Origin: an uncultured Desulfobacca sp. | GTDB lineage: Bacteria > Desulfobacterota > Desulfobaccia > Desulfobaccales > Desulfobaccaceae | Assembly (NCBI GenBank): GCA_937958145.1 | Contig: CALGOE010000082.1 | Coordinates: 1-12,855, forward strand | Length of the DNA: 12,855 nt | Direction of reading: 5' to 3' | Shown here: positions 1 to 5,450 of the stretch, one piece after another | Position numbering within the stretch: position 1 is the stretch's first letter | Layout: each line of letters begins with the position of its first letter | Program-made: the position numbers and the translations under genes | Notes under the pieces: generated by a model | Told to the model about the DNA's origin: nothing | What the model saw: only the letters and a program-made list of their open reading frames with translations | Database searches by the model: none

Positions 1-12
1 AACCGCCCCTAC
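1..12. repeat. REP-like half-palindrome inside the transposase gene
   Basis: These twelve bases, AACCGCCCCTAC, are identical to 1684-1695, the right arm of the REP-like palindrome upstream of the protease gene. Here they are part of the RAYT reading frame. The other arm, if present, would lie outside the window. Confidence 0.5.
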
Positions 13-289
13 AGCTGTTGTCTGTTAGCACGATAATACCATGCAGATGATTGGGCATGATGATCCATGCATCCAATGACACTTGCGGATATCCCACGGC
101 AAGCCATGTCCATGACTCGGCGGCTATCCTACCGAACGGTGACAGGAACACCTCGCCGTCCCGCACTTCTCCCAACAACCCCTCCCGTCCCTGCACACAG
201 ATGGTGATGAAATAGGCCCCGGCCTGGGCATAATCGTAATCTCGCAGACGGAGGGACTGGCGGCGGGGTGATGATGCTTGGTTAACCAT
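1..289 (-). CDS. REP-associated tyrosine transposase (RAYT, Y1/IS200-like), 3' end outside window
   Basis: Ninety-six codons are visible from an ATG at 289-287, and the rest lies beyond base 1. The N-terminus has the family pattern: basic leader, RLRDYDYAQAGAYFITICVQ (residues 14-33), and then IIMPNHLHGIIVL (76-88). The last contains the His-x-His metal-binding pair (H81, H83) of HUH single-strand transposases. The catalytic tyrosine would lie further downstream and is not visible. RAYTs are single-copy chromosomal enzymes thought to move REP palindromes as single strands. The start is supported by GGGAG seven bases upstream, and the gene begins 18 bases after the protease stop codon on the same strand. 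The last visible codons (C-R-G-G) are one arm of the palindrome seen complete at 1667-1696. No stop or frameshift is visible, but integrity cannot be judged from this part. Confidence 0.85.
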   Translation of the reverse strand, partial: MVNQASSPRRQSLRLRDYDYAQAGAYFITICVQGREGLLGEVRDGEVFLSPFGRIAAESWTWLAVGYPQVSLDAWIIMPNHLHGIIVLTDNSCRGG

Positions 290-307
290 ACGGCAGCTCC
301 CGTAGGT

Positions 308-1645
308 TCAGCGATAGATGCAATTAAAGAGGCTCTGGGCGCTCTTTGGATCCAAGGTCTGTAATATCTTGTATTGTTCCAGGGCCATTCTCCGGTCGTT
401 TACTCTGAGGTAGGCAAGCCCGAGTAAGAAATGCGCGCTGGCATGGTCAGGTTGGAGGCAAATCGCCTGTTTGTGGGCTTCTATCTCCTCCCGGTGTAAG
501 CCCAGATCGCCGAGCGCTCCACCCAAAAAGTAATATCCATCGGCATTGTTCGGGGCGCAGCGAACGGCCTGGCGGTAGGCAGCGACGGCCTCCGGCAGAC
601 GATTCCATTTCTCATACGCCCACCCGAGGCCTATATAGTAATCAGCCTCATCTGGCCGGAGGCGGATGGCCTGTTTGAAGGCCTCTGCCGCCTCCCGGTA
701 ACGGCCAAGCTTTCGATAACAGCTACCAAGCCAATAGTAGGATGCAGCATCGTCGGGCTCGAGGCGAATGGCTGCCTGCAACGACGTAATGGCTTTGGCG
801 TACTCTTTGGCTCGCCAAAATTTTAATCCTTGTAGCAAATAATCTGAGGCACTGTTCGGTGCAGAGCTTCGCTCTTCATCACTATCTTTGGCCATGGGCG
901 GCCGGCCGCTCTTCCCAGGAGGCTGCAGGATGCCATCTCCAGCCTCGCCAGCTAGTCTGCCGGCTGGCGACGGTAGCTTGGCCGTTCTTGCAACTTCGCC
1001 TGCTCGGCGCTGCAAGGTTGCTATGTACAAAGCTGGCACAGCAAAATTAAGGTTCTGGCCTCTGGCGAGGAAAAACGTGGCAACGCCGATTACTTCACCC
1101 CGCAGATTGACCACCGGACTGCCGCTGGAGCCGGGCGAGATGGGAGCGGTTATCTGCACCAGTTCTCCCAGATTCGGAATCTTGCGGACCGCCGAAACCA
1201 CCCCCTCACTCAGGCTCTGTTCCAGACCCAGAGGGCTGCCGACTACCACTATTCGTTCACCCACCTCCGGCTTGGCAGTAGTCATCGTCAAGCTTTTAAC
1301 TTCCAGAGGCGGAAGCACGAGGGTGGCTACGGCGAGATCCCAGGCCTCATTGCTGGCGAGAACTTTGACAAACGGATGATTCTCACCCTCAGCGGTTCTT
1401 ACCTCAAGACGCACCCCACCGGCTACGACGTGGTAGTTGGTGATAAAGTGTCCCTGCGAATTAATAAAAAAGCCGCTCCCCTGCTTCACGGGCTTGCCAA
1501 AAGCGTCGTAGGCGATGACAGTAACTACCGCCGGCTGGATCTTTTTGACCAGATTTGTAAGATTCTCGTAGGCCAGGAGTGGCTTGACATCTAAAAAGAA
1601 CAACACCGCAATAAAAATCATTGATGCGCAAAAGAGTCGTTTCAT
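308..1645 (-). CDS. Secreted trypsin-like serine protease with C-terminal TPR repeats
   Basis: The protein is 445 residues. The start at 1645 gives a signal peptide (MKRLF, hydrophobic core, likely cleavage after PLLA near residue 25) and has GGAG upstream. A longer frame to 1735 would translate the REP palindrome and is rejected. Residues 28-210 are an S1C/HtrA-type chymotrypsin fold. The triad is H72 (ITNYHVVAGG), D103 (AWDLAVATL) and S174 (APISPGSSGSPVVN). No PDZ domain follows, unlike DegP/DegS. A low-complexity linker (about 215-265) leads to four or five TPR units (about 268-440; repeated W-x-x-G/Y-A-x-A and P-D/N-x-A-x-Y patterns). It is probably a periplasmic protease or scaffold that handles protein partners. 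The target is unknown. It lies between the dual-OB gene and the RAYT gene, all on the minus strand, and has its own predicted promoter. Confidence 0.88.
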   Translation of the reverse strand: MKRLFCASMIFIAVLFFLDVKPLLAYENLTNLVKKIQPAVVTVIAYDAFGKPVKQGSGFFINSQGHFITNYHVVAGGVRLEVRTAEGENHPFVKVLASNEAWDLAVATLVLPPLEVKSLTMTTAKPEVGERIVVVGSPLGLEQSLSEGVVSAVRKIPNLGELVQITAPISPGSSGSPVVNLRGEVIGVATFFLARGQNLNFAVPALYIATLQRRAGEVARTAKLPSPAGRLAGEAGDGILQPPGKSGRPPMAKDSDEERSSAPNSASDYLLQGLKFWRAKEYAKAITSLQAAIRLEPDDAASYYWLGSCYRKLGRYREAAEAFKQAIRLRPDEADYYIGLGWAYEKWNRLPEAVAAYRQAVRCAPNNADGYYFLGGALGDLGLHREEIEAHKQAICLQPDHASAHFLLGLAYLRVNDRRMALEQYKILQTLDPKSAQSLFNCIYR

Positions 1646-1666
1646 GGTCTTTTCTCCGTTGAGCCC

Positions 1667-1696
1667 GGTAGAGGCGGTTCGCGAACCGCCCCTACC
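1667..1696. repeat. REP-like 30-nt palindrome
   Basis: The two 15-base arms, GGTAGAGGCGGTTCG and CGAACCGCCCCTACC, are complementary except for one A/G position, so a near-perfect hairpin can form on either strand. It lies 21 bases upstream of the protease start codon and just downstream of the predicted promoter, so it should fold in the 5' leader of that mRNA. Its right arm recurs at 1-12 in a RAYT gene, which suggests that this transposase family mobilised it. Confidence 0.75.
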
Positions 1697-1706
1697 GATT
1701 TGCCAG

Positions 1707-1735
1707 TATTTAGCGGTGTCAGTGCAGGTCTGCAA
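1707..1735 (-). promoter_or_regulatory. Predicted sigma70 promoter of the protease gene
   Basis: On the minus strand TTGCAG (1735-1730) is followed after 17 bases by TAAATA (1712-1707). Transcription would start near 1700 and run directly into the REP-like hairpin before reaching the ATG at 1645. Confidence 0.45.
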
Positions 1736-1754
1736 CCATTACCAGCATTTTTCC

Positions 1755-2498
1755 TTACCCCAACCGCCAGAGCGGCTCCTCCAGGAAATGGAGGTTGTTG
1801 ACCTGGAGCCAGTGCACCGCCGGCCGCTCGGGCGTGGCAGCGAAGGCCCGACTCAGGCCAAGGCTGAGGATAACGCCCCGGCTGGTGCGCAGTTTCTCTT
1901 GCGTGGCCGCCACCTGCTGCGGCAGGAGGCTGTAGTGGTTTTCGCCATACAGCCGCAGATCGCTGACCGGGGCGTCCACCTGCAGCTCGCCGTCGGTGAA
2001 GCGCAGCCGCACCTGCGGCCGTTCGGGCCGGCCGCCGACGTAGAGCTCTGGCCGCTTTTTCAGGCGCAGGCAGCCCAGGGAGGCCTGGCCCTGACCCGCG
2101 GCCGTGCCGTAGGACGAGGCGCCAAGCCGGCCCAGGGTCTCGCCAAAAATCTCCTGCAACCTCGTCTTGCTGATCCTCAGGAGCAGGTCCCAGAACTCGG
2201 CCGGGGCGGCGACGCCGGCCAGCCTGAGCCGCTCCAGAGGAAGCACGTAGTCCTCCACGTGGGGCGGCGTTGGTTTGGGGCGGCCGGGCCGGCAGACAAT
2301 GATGTGGCCCATGTCAAAGGGGCCGCCGTAGCGGGCCAGGTGGTCCACCCGGAGGGAGCCCCGGGGCAGGACCAGACGCAGGTGCCGGGCGGCAGCCAGC
2401 TCCAGGCCGGCCACGCAGATGCGCCCCGGCTCCATGCGGGTCAGGTGGTTGATGACTACCTGGACGGTCCGGCCTTTAAAGATGTCGAATAACCACAT
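1755..2498 (-). CDS. Dual OB domain-containing protein, third gene of DUF488 operon
   Basis: The protein is 247 residues. The start at 2498 (MWLFDIFKGR) is chosen because the conserved N-terminus VVINHLTRMEPGRICVAGLE (14-33) follows. The longer frame would be read across the end of the upstream gene. The pattern LTR-x-x-x-GRICVAG, then RHLRLVLPRG (38-47), GPFDMGHIIV (59-68) and PPHVEDYVL (78-86), matches proteins annotated as dual OB domain, often encoded beside DUF488 genes. OB folds usually bind nucleic acid, so a nucleic-acid role is inferred. I see no catalytic motif. It overlaps the preceding DUF488 gene by 23 bases, which implies translational coupling. The stop is TAA at 1757-1755. The domain name rests on pattern recall, not on a search. 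Confidence 0.75.
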   Translation of the reverse strand: MWLFDIFKGRTVQVVINHLTRMEPGRICVAGLELAAARHLRLVLPRGSLRVDHLARYGGPFDMGHIIVCRPGRPKPTPPHVEDYVLPLERLRLAGVAAPAEFWDLLLRISKTRLQEIFGETLGRLGASSYGTAAGQGQASLGCLRLKKRPELYVGGRPERPQVRLRFTDGELQVDAPVSDLRLYGENHYSLLPQQVAATQEKLRTSRGVILSLGLSRAFAATPERPAVHWLQVNNLHFLEEPLWRLG

Positions 2499-2913
2499 CG
2501 CCCCAAAGCCTCTGCAGATATTCCGCCACCAGGCGGCGGTGGCAATGCGCCGCCGTCGGTTCACGGCACAACAACACCGTCGGCACGGCAAAAAGGTGTC
2601 TGGCCACAAAAGTCGTCAGGTCTCGTTCCTCCAGGAGGCGCCGGAAGCGTTCTTCATACTCCGGCCAGGTGATCTTGTTGTGGCGATAGTCCTCCATCAG
2701 CTCCGCGGTGGGCGCCAGCCGAGGTTCGTGGTGATACTCGGCCCGGCAGAGCTCCCGGAGGAAATAGCGCAGATCATCCCTTTTGGTGAACCCGGCCAAC
2801 TGGGAGCTGTTGTGCCGGCGCACGTCGATGAGGCGCCTGATGCCGGCGTCCCTCAGGAGGGTGAAGAATGCTTCGGCGTTTTTTTGGGTAAAACCGATTG
2901 TGTAGATTTCCAT
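2476..2913 (-). CDS. DUF488 family protein (second copy, TIGFTQK type)
   Basis: The protein is 145 residues, a typical length for a stand-alone DUF488. Family landmarks are IYTIGFTQKNAEAFF (3-17), LIDVRRHNSSQLAGFTKRDD (28-47), the AEYHHEPRLAPT segment (58-69), ITWPEYEERF (81-90) and LLCREPTAAHCHRRLVAEYL (114-133). The last carries the conserved cysteines C116 and C124 and an HCHRR motif. The biochemical function of DUF488 is not established. The conserved Asp-Val-Arg and Cys/His motifs suggest an enzyme. The start cannot be moved downstream without losing the first conserved strand, so the 61-base overlap with the upstream DUF488 gene is real. The downstream dual-OB gene also overlaps this one, by 23 bases. 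Confidence 0.88.
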   Translation of the reverse strand: MEIYTIGFTQKNAEAFFTLLRDAGIRRLIDVRRHNSSQLAGFTKRDDLRYFLRELCRAEYHHEPRLAPTAELMEDYRHNKITWPEYEERFRRLLEERDLTTFVARHLFAVPTVLLCREPTAAHCHRRLVAEYLQRLWGDVVIRHL

Positions 2914-3443
2914 GGACGCACCTCTTCGGCCGCAAACAGGCTCAGTTGGCGGGACTGGGCCTCAAAGGCCACGGCTGCCAGTTCTGCTTCGTCCTGCACC
3001 CGGCCATCGCCGCGGATATGCCGGACCTCCACCCCGGCCTGGGCCAGGACCCGGCCCAGGAGGAGGTGGCGATGACAGTGGCGGGGGTCCTCCTCGCCAC
3101 ACAGGAGGGCCACCCGGGCCGTGGCGCTAATCTGCTGCAATTCGGCGAGCCCCTCCTGAAAGGCCGCCGAGGCAGCCAGCCGGTCATAGCAGACGCGGCC
3201 GTCTGGATCATAGAACTCGGCGGCGGCCGGGTGACCACCCAACTGGCCGCCCAGGAAGCGATAGCCGATCCCCGCCGCGGCCAGGGCCCGGCTGAGGGGG
3301 GCTTGGTTGAAGTGCGGCGTGTAGCGGCTGCAGGGACTGGAGCGCACATCCACCACCAGCGTGATGCCCCAGGCCCGCAGCAGCCCCAGAAAGGTTTCCC
3401 AGTCATGGTTCGAATGTCCGATGGTGAAAAGCTGACCGCTCAT
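2853..3443 (-). CDS. DUF488 family protein (first copy, TIGHSNH type)
   Basis: The protein is 196 residues. ATG at 3443 is chosen because FTIGHSNHDWETFLGLL (6-22) starts there and GGAG lies 11 bases upstream. Other landmarks are VVDVRSSPCSRYTPHFNQAP (30-49), YRFLGGQLGG (61-70), VALLCGEEDPRHCHRHLLLG (111-130) with C115 and C123, and HIRGDGRVQDEAEL (142-155). It is the second type of DUF488 and aligns with its neighbour only through TIG, DVR and LLC...CHR, so the two are old paralogues and not a recent tandem copy. The C-terminus reaches QLSLF (166-170), where this family often ends. The last 20 or so residues are encoded within the start of the next gene. Function unknown. It heads a three-gene operon with its own promoter. 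Confidence 0.88.
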   Translation of the reverse strand: MSGQLFTIGHSNHDWETFLGLLRAWGITLVVDVRSSPCSRYTPHFNQAPLSRALAAAGIGYRFLGGQLGGHPAAAEFYDPDGRVCYDRLAASAAFQEGLAELQQISATARVALLCGEEDPRHCHRHLLLGRVLAQAGVEVRHIRGDGRVQDEAELAAVAFEAQSRQLSLFAAEEVRPWKSTQSVLPKKTPKHSSPS

Positions 3444-3476
3444 GGCGCCATACACTCCGTTCCTGGTTGCCAGTGG

Positions 3477-3505
3477 ATTGTAGCAGGTCCGCTGCCGGTG
3501 GTCAA
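3477..3505 (-). promoter_or_regulatory. Predicted sigma70 promoter of the DUF488 operon
   Basis: On the minus strand TTGACC (3505-3500) and TACAAT (3482-3477) are separated by exactly 17 bases, a near-consensus promoter. It lies between the RadA-like stop (3515) and the first DUF488 start (3443), so the DUF488-DUF488-dual OB genes can be transcribed independently of the lexA side. The leader would be about 25-30 bases. Confidence 0.6.
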
Positions 3506-3514
3506 AAGGAGCCT

Positions 3515-4147
3515 TCATGGCACTGCGACTCTTCTCGCCGGTCGTGGCGATAACTGCCGCGGCGGCACCACGCTCTGGCTGTCCTCCACCCGGATGACCT
3601 GGTCGGCCAGGCGGGCCAGGAGGCGGCCGAAATGCTGGTTGGCCACCTGCGGCGGCAGTTCGGGCTGCAGGAACCACAACGCCGCCCGTTGTTTGATCCC
3701 GGCCAAGGCCCCCACCAGGGTGCGGAACAGCCGCCGGCGCTCCGTGATGGGTACCTGCTCGTCGTAGAAGAGGCTGCAGGGGCCCAGAATGATCACCAGG
3801 GCCCGCTCCACCCCGGCCAGGGCCGCCGGCAGGCCCTCCTGCACCAACTGCACCAGCTGGTGGCAGGTGAAGGCCCGGGCCACCTGCACCCGACTGAGGA
3901 CCTGATCCGGGGACAGCCCCCGCTTCCGCCCCTCCCGGGCCAACTGGTAGGGGTCGAAGCGGTTGGCCGCGTCCACCACGAAGACCTGGAGGCCCTGGGC
4001 CACGCCCCAGGCCGCGGCCGCGGCCGTCAGGGGGCGCATGGATGCCCCGAAGACGAGGAGGGAGAGCGCAAGGGGCCAGGGGCCAGGGACCAGTGGCCAG
4101 GGGCCAGAGGCCAGGGGCCGGGAAATGTGCCGTTGCGGCTGCTTCAT
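3515..4147 (-). CDS. Degenerate RadA/Rad51-like (RecA superfamily) protein with repeat-derived N-terminus
   Basis: The protein is 210 residues from ATG 4147. The core resembles the Rad51/RadA ATPase domain: a first strand LSLLVFG (29-35), VFVVDAANRFDPYQLA (55-70) in the place of Rad51 IDTEGTFRPERL, LSRVQVARAFTCHQLVQLV (84-102) like vLdnIxxARAfnxdHQ, VERALVIILGPCSLFYDEQV (113-132) in the Walker B place, and ALWFLQPE (156-163). The P-loop position (FGASMRPLTA) has no GKT/S, the catalytic Glu position is Ala and the Walker B Asp is Gly, so ATP hydrolysis is unlikely. Residues 13-28 (ASGPWPLVPGPWPLAL) are pure heptamer repeat. The start codon overlaps the four-helix-bundle stop as ATGA, with GAGGGG upstream, so coupled translation is plausible. 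M37 (ATG at 4039) is an alternative start but would cut off the first strand. The true pre-insertion N-terminus may be lost. Confidence 0.62.
   Translation of the reverse strand: MKQPQRHISRPLASGPWPLVPGPWPLALSLLVFGASMRPLTAAAAAWGVAQGLQVFVVDAANRFDPYQLAREGRKRGLSPDQVLSRVQVARAFTCHQLVQLVQEGLPAALAGVERALVIILGPCSLFYDEQVPITERRRLFRTLVGALAGIKQRAALWFLQPELPPQVANQHFGRLLARLADQVIRVEDSQSVVPPRQLSPRPARRVAVP
4072..4120. repeat. Left heptamer array (GGGGCCA units)
   Basis: Seven consecutive 7-base units on the plus strand: GGGGCCA, GGGGCCA, GGGACCA, GTGGCCA, GGGGCCA, GAGGCCA, GGGGCCG. The orientation is opposite to the right array. Bases 4072-4093 are the exact reverse complement of both 4585-4606 and 4613-4634 (22 bases each). 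It lies in the 5' end of the RadA-like frame, where three heptamers encode a seven-residue peptide period (GPWPLVP). Confidence 0.9.
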
Positions 4148-4545
4148 TTGCGTCCCCTCATCGCTGCTTCTCGATTTCTATTTTTCATGGCCGCCATCAG
4201 GCCGTTTAAGAGTTTCCCAATCTCCTTGACTGATTCTAGTAACCTGGCGGTTTCTGTCTCAGAAAGGTATGATAGGTTGAGGCTAAGGAGAATCTGCGTT
4301 TCCAGTTCGGCTACCGAGCCTCGGGCGTGACCTAAAAATTGTCGGAATTCGCCGCTTGAGGCCCGGTCGTGACCCTCAGCAATGTTGCTTGGAATTGACA
4401 CCGCAGCCCGGCGCATCTGACTCGTCAAACCGAACAATTCCTCTTGAGGAAACTGCTTCGTTATCTGATATATCTCGGTCACTAAGGCCATTGCTTTCCG
4501 CCATGCTACCAACTCTTGGTAAGACCGTATTTTTTCTCGCGTCAT
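4144..4545 (-). CDS. Four-helix-bundle protein (S23 / 23S rRNA intervening-sequence-protein family)
   Basis: The protein is 133 residues, slightly longer than the usual 115-125. Landmarks are SYQELVAWRKAMALVTEIYQ (8-27), FPQEELFGLTSQMRRAAVSI (32-51), PSNIAEGHDRAS (52-63), FLGHARGSVAELETQILLSL (70-89), and a last helix through VKEIGKLLNGLMAAMK. Members include proteins encoded in 23S rRNA intervening sequences and Avd of diversity-generating retroelements. They form pentameric helical barrels that bind nucleic acid, but most free-standing copies have no known job. There is no reverse transcriptase or variable repeat here, so this is not a complete retroelement. The RBS is AGGAGG two to three bases before the ATG. 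The stop overlaps the RadA-like start as ATGA. Heptamer arrays flank the gene on both sides. Confidence 0.9.
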   Translation of the reverse strand: MTREKIRSYQELVAWRKAMALVTEIYQITKQFPQEELFGLTSQMRRAAVSIPSNIAEGHDRASSGEFRQFLGHARGSVAELETQILLSLNLSYLSETETARLLESVKEIGKLLNGLMAAMKNRNREAAMRGRK

Positions 4546-4571
4546 GACCTCCTCGCTTTCCCTCCCGCCCC

Positions 4572-4702
4572 CTTCTTCTGGCCCCTGGTCCCTGGCCCCT
4601 GGCCCCTTCTTCCTGGTCCCTGGCCCCTGGCCCCGTCTTCTGGCCCCTGGCCCCTGGCCCCTGGTCCCTTCTTCCTGGTCCCTTCTTCTGGCCTTTGGCT
4701 CC
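4572..4702. repeat. Right heptamer array (TGGCCCC units)
   Basis: About nineteen units are read on the plus strand, mostly TGGCCCC or TGGTCCC. Spacer units TTCTTCC, CTTCTTC and TTCTTC/GTCTTC recur every two to five units, and nearly all keep the seven-base register. The array fills almost the whole gap between the four-helix-bundle start (4545) and the lexA stop (4704-4702). It is longer and more ordered than the left array. Sequence this GC-rich and repetitive is liable to replication slippage. Confidence 0.92.
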
Positions 4703-5310
4703 TACAACGCCCGGTACACCCCCACCACCTTGCCCAGAATCTGCACCAGTTCGGCGGCTTCGGCCGGGGCAAAGCGCAGGGGCGGGAAGGTGGGGTTGTC
4801 GCCCTTCAGGACCAGGCCGCCGGCCTCTTCGTAGACCCGCTTGACGGTGGCCTCATCGTAGATGAGCACCGCGGCGATCTCGCCCCGGTCCACCCGGGGC
4901 TGCACCCGCACCATGACCAGGTCGCCGGGCAGGATGAGGGGGGCCATGCTGTCGCCGCTGACCCGCAGGAGAAAGACCTCGTCCCCCCGGACCCAGGACT
5001 TGGGCAGGGGCAGGGTATCCTCGATCTGTTGGGTGGCCAGGAGGGGTTGGCCGGCGGCGATCTGCCCCAGGATGGGCACGTCCACCACTGCTTCGGTGCT
5101 GCGGCCCACCAGGGCCAGGCCCCGGGAGCGGCCCGGCTCCCGGTGCAGGTAGCCTTTGCGCTTCAGGGCGGCCAGGTGATCCGCCGCGGCCCGGGGCTGG
5201 ATGCCGAAATGGGCCGCCACTTCCCGTACCGTGGGCGGGTAGCCCTGCTGCTGACAGAAGTCCTCCACAAAAGCGAGGACGGCCTGCTGTTTAGGAGTGA
5301 GCGTCTTCAT
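4702..5310 (-). CDS. lexA: LexA, SOS-response repressor and S24 self-cleaving protease
   Basis: The protein is 202 residues, the same length as E. coli LexA. Residues 1-65 form the winged helix (MKTLTPKQQAVLAFVEDF at the N-terminus, PPTVREVAAHFGIQPRAAAD at 25-44). The recognition helix appears one residue shorter than in E. coli, with no SPN sequence. Residues 78-202 are the S24 peptidase: the cleavage bond is A86-G87 (QIAAGQP), the nucleophile is S121 (VSGDSMAP) and the general base is K157 (EATVKRVY). On DNA damage, RecA filaments stimulate self-cleavage and derepression. The start is fixed by the conserved MKTLT N-terminus, and no Shine-Dalgarno sequence is evident. It probably represses itself through the inverted repeat in its promoter. 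The next genes on the strand are the four-helix-bundle cassette and the RadA-like gene. Confidence 0.96.
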   Translation of the reverse strand: MKTLTPKQQAVLAFVEDFCQQQGYPPTVREVAAHFGIQPRAAADHLAALKRKGYLHREPGRSRGLALVGRSTEAVVDVPILGQIAAGQPLLATQQIEDTLPLPKSWVRGDEVFLLRVSGDSMAPLILPGDLVMVRVQPRVDRGEIAAVLIYDEATVKRVYEEAGGLVLKGDNPTFPPLRFAPAEAAELVQILGKVVGVYRAL

Positions 5311-5316
5311 GGCTTC

Positions 5317-5345
5317 ATAATACTATACAGAAGAATAGTTGTCAA
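5317..5345 (-). promoter_or_regulatory. lexA promoter with putative LexA operator in the spacer
   Basis: On the minus strand a perfect -35 TTGACA (5345-5340) and a -10 TATTAT (5322-5317) are 17 bases apart. The spacer and its edge contain ACTAT-N8-ATAGT (5339-5322), an inverted repeat that a dimeric repressor could bind and so block the polymerase. Only six bases separate the -10 from the ATG at 5310, so the transcript should start at or within a base or two of the start codon. That the repeat is the SOS box is inference. Confidence 0.65.
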
Positions 5346-5394
5346 GTGGATAGTGTATAGGCTGCGGCCGGGCTTGGCCGTTGCCGCCGTCTGC

Positions 5395-5423
5395 TTGCAA
5401 TCATCTAACATTCCTGCTATGTT
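5395..5423 (+). promoter_or_regulatory. Predicted promoter of the aminotransferase gene
   Basis: TTGCAA (5395-5400), 17 bases, then TATGTT (5418-5423). The expected start near 5430 is just upstream of the AGGAGG ribosome-binding site at 5439-5444. The promoter diverges from the lexA promoter, with about 50 bases between the two -35 elements. Confidence 0.5.
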
Positions 5424-5450
5424 CTCCATACTGAGCGCAGGAGGTTGGCT

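Larger units (their letters stand above)
4072..4702. mobile_element. Candidate cassette: four-helix-bundle gene between inverted heptamer arrays
   Basis: The unit is a 402-base gene with a heptamer array on each side. The arrays are inverted relative to each other, giving a 22-base perfect terminal-type inverted repeat. The right array runs up to the lexA stop codon, and the left one abuts the first conserved strand of the RadA-like domain. No transposase lies inside and no target duplication is visible, so movement would depend on enzymes encoded elsewhere, on homologous recombination between repeats, or on slippage. That it is mobile is inference. The repeats and their orientation are directly seen. 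Confidence 0.4.

Noticed and set aside
1646..1735. N-terminal extension of the protease frame beginning MQTCTDTAKY
   Set aside because: It translates the REP palindrome and the promoter region. The signal peptide and RBS fit the start at 1645.
1584..4330. Several long plus-strand frames opposite the dual-OB, DUF488 and RadA-like genes
   Set aside because: They are GC-rich shadows without recognisable domains. The minus-strand frames carry clear family motifs.
4072..4702. Heptamer arrays as a CRISPR array or a diversity-generating retroelement
   Set aside because: Units are 7 bases with no unique spacers, and there is no cas gene, reverse transcriptase or template/variable repeat pair.
5322..5345. 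TATAGT as the lexA -10 element
   Set aside because: It is only 12 bases from TTGACA. TATTAT, at 17 bases, has the right spacing.
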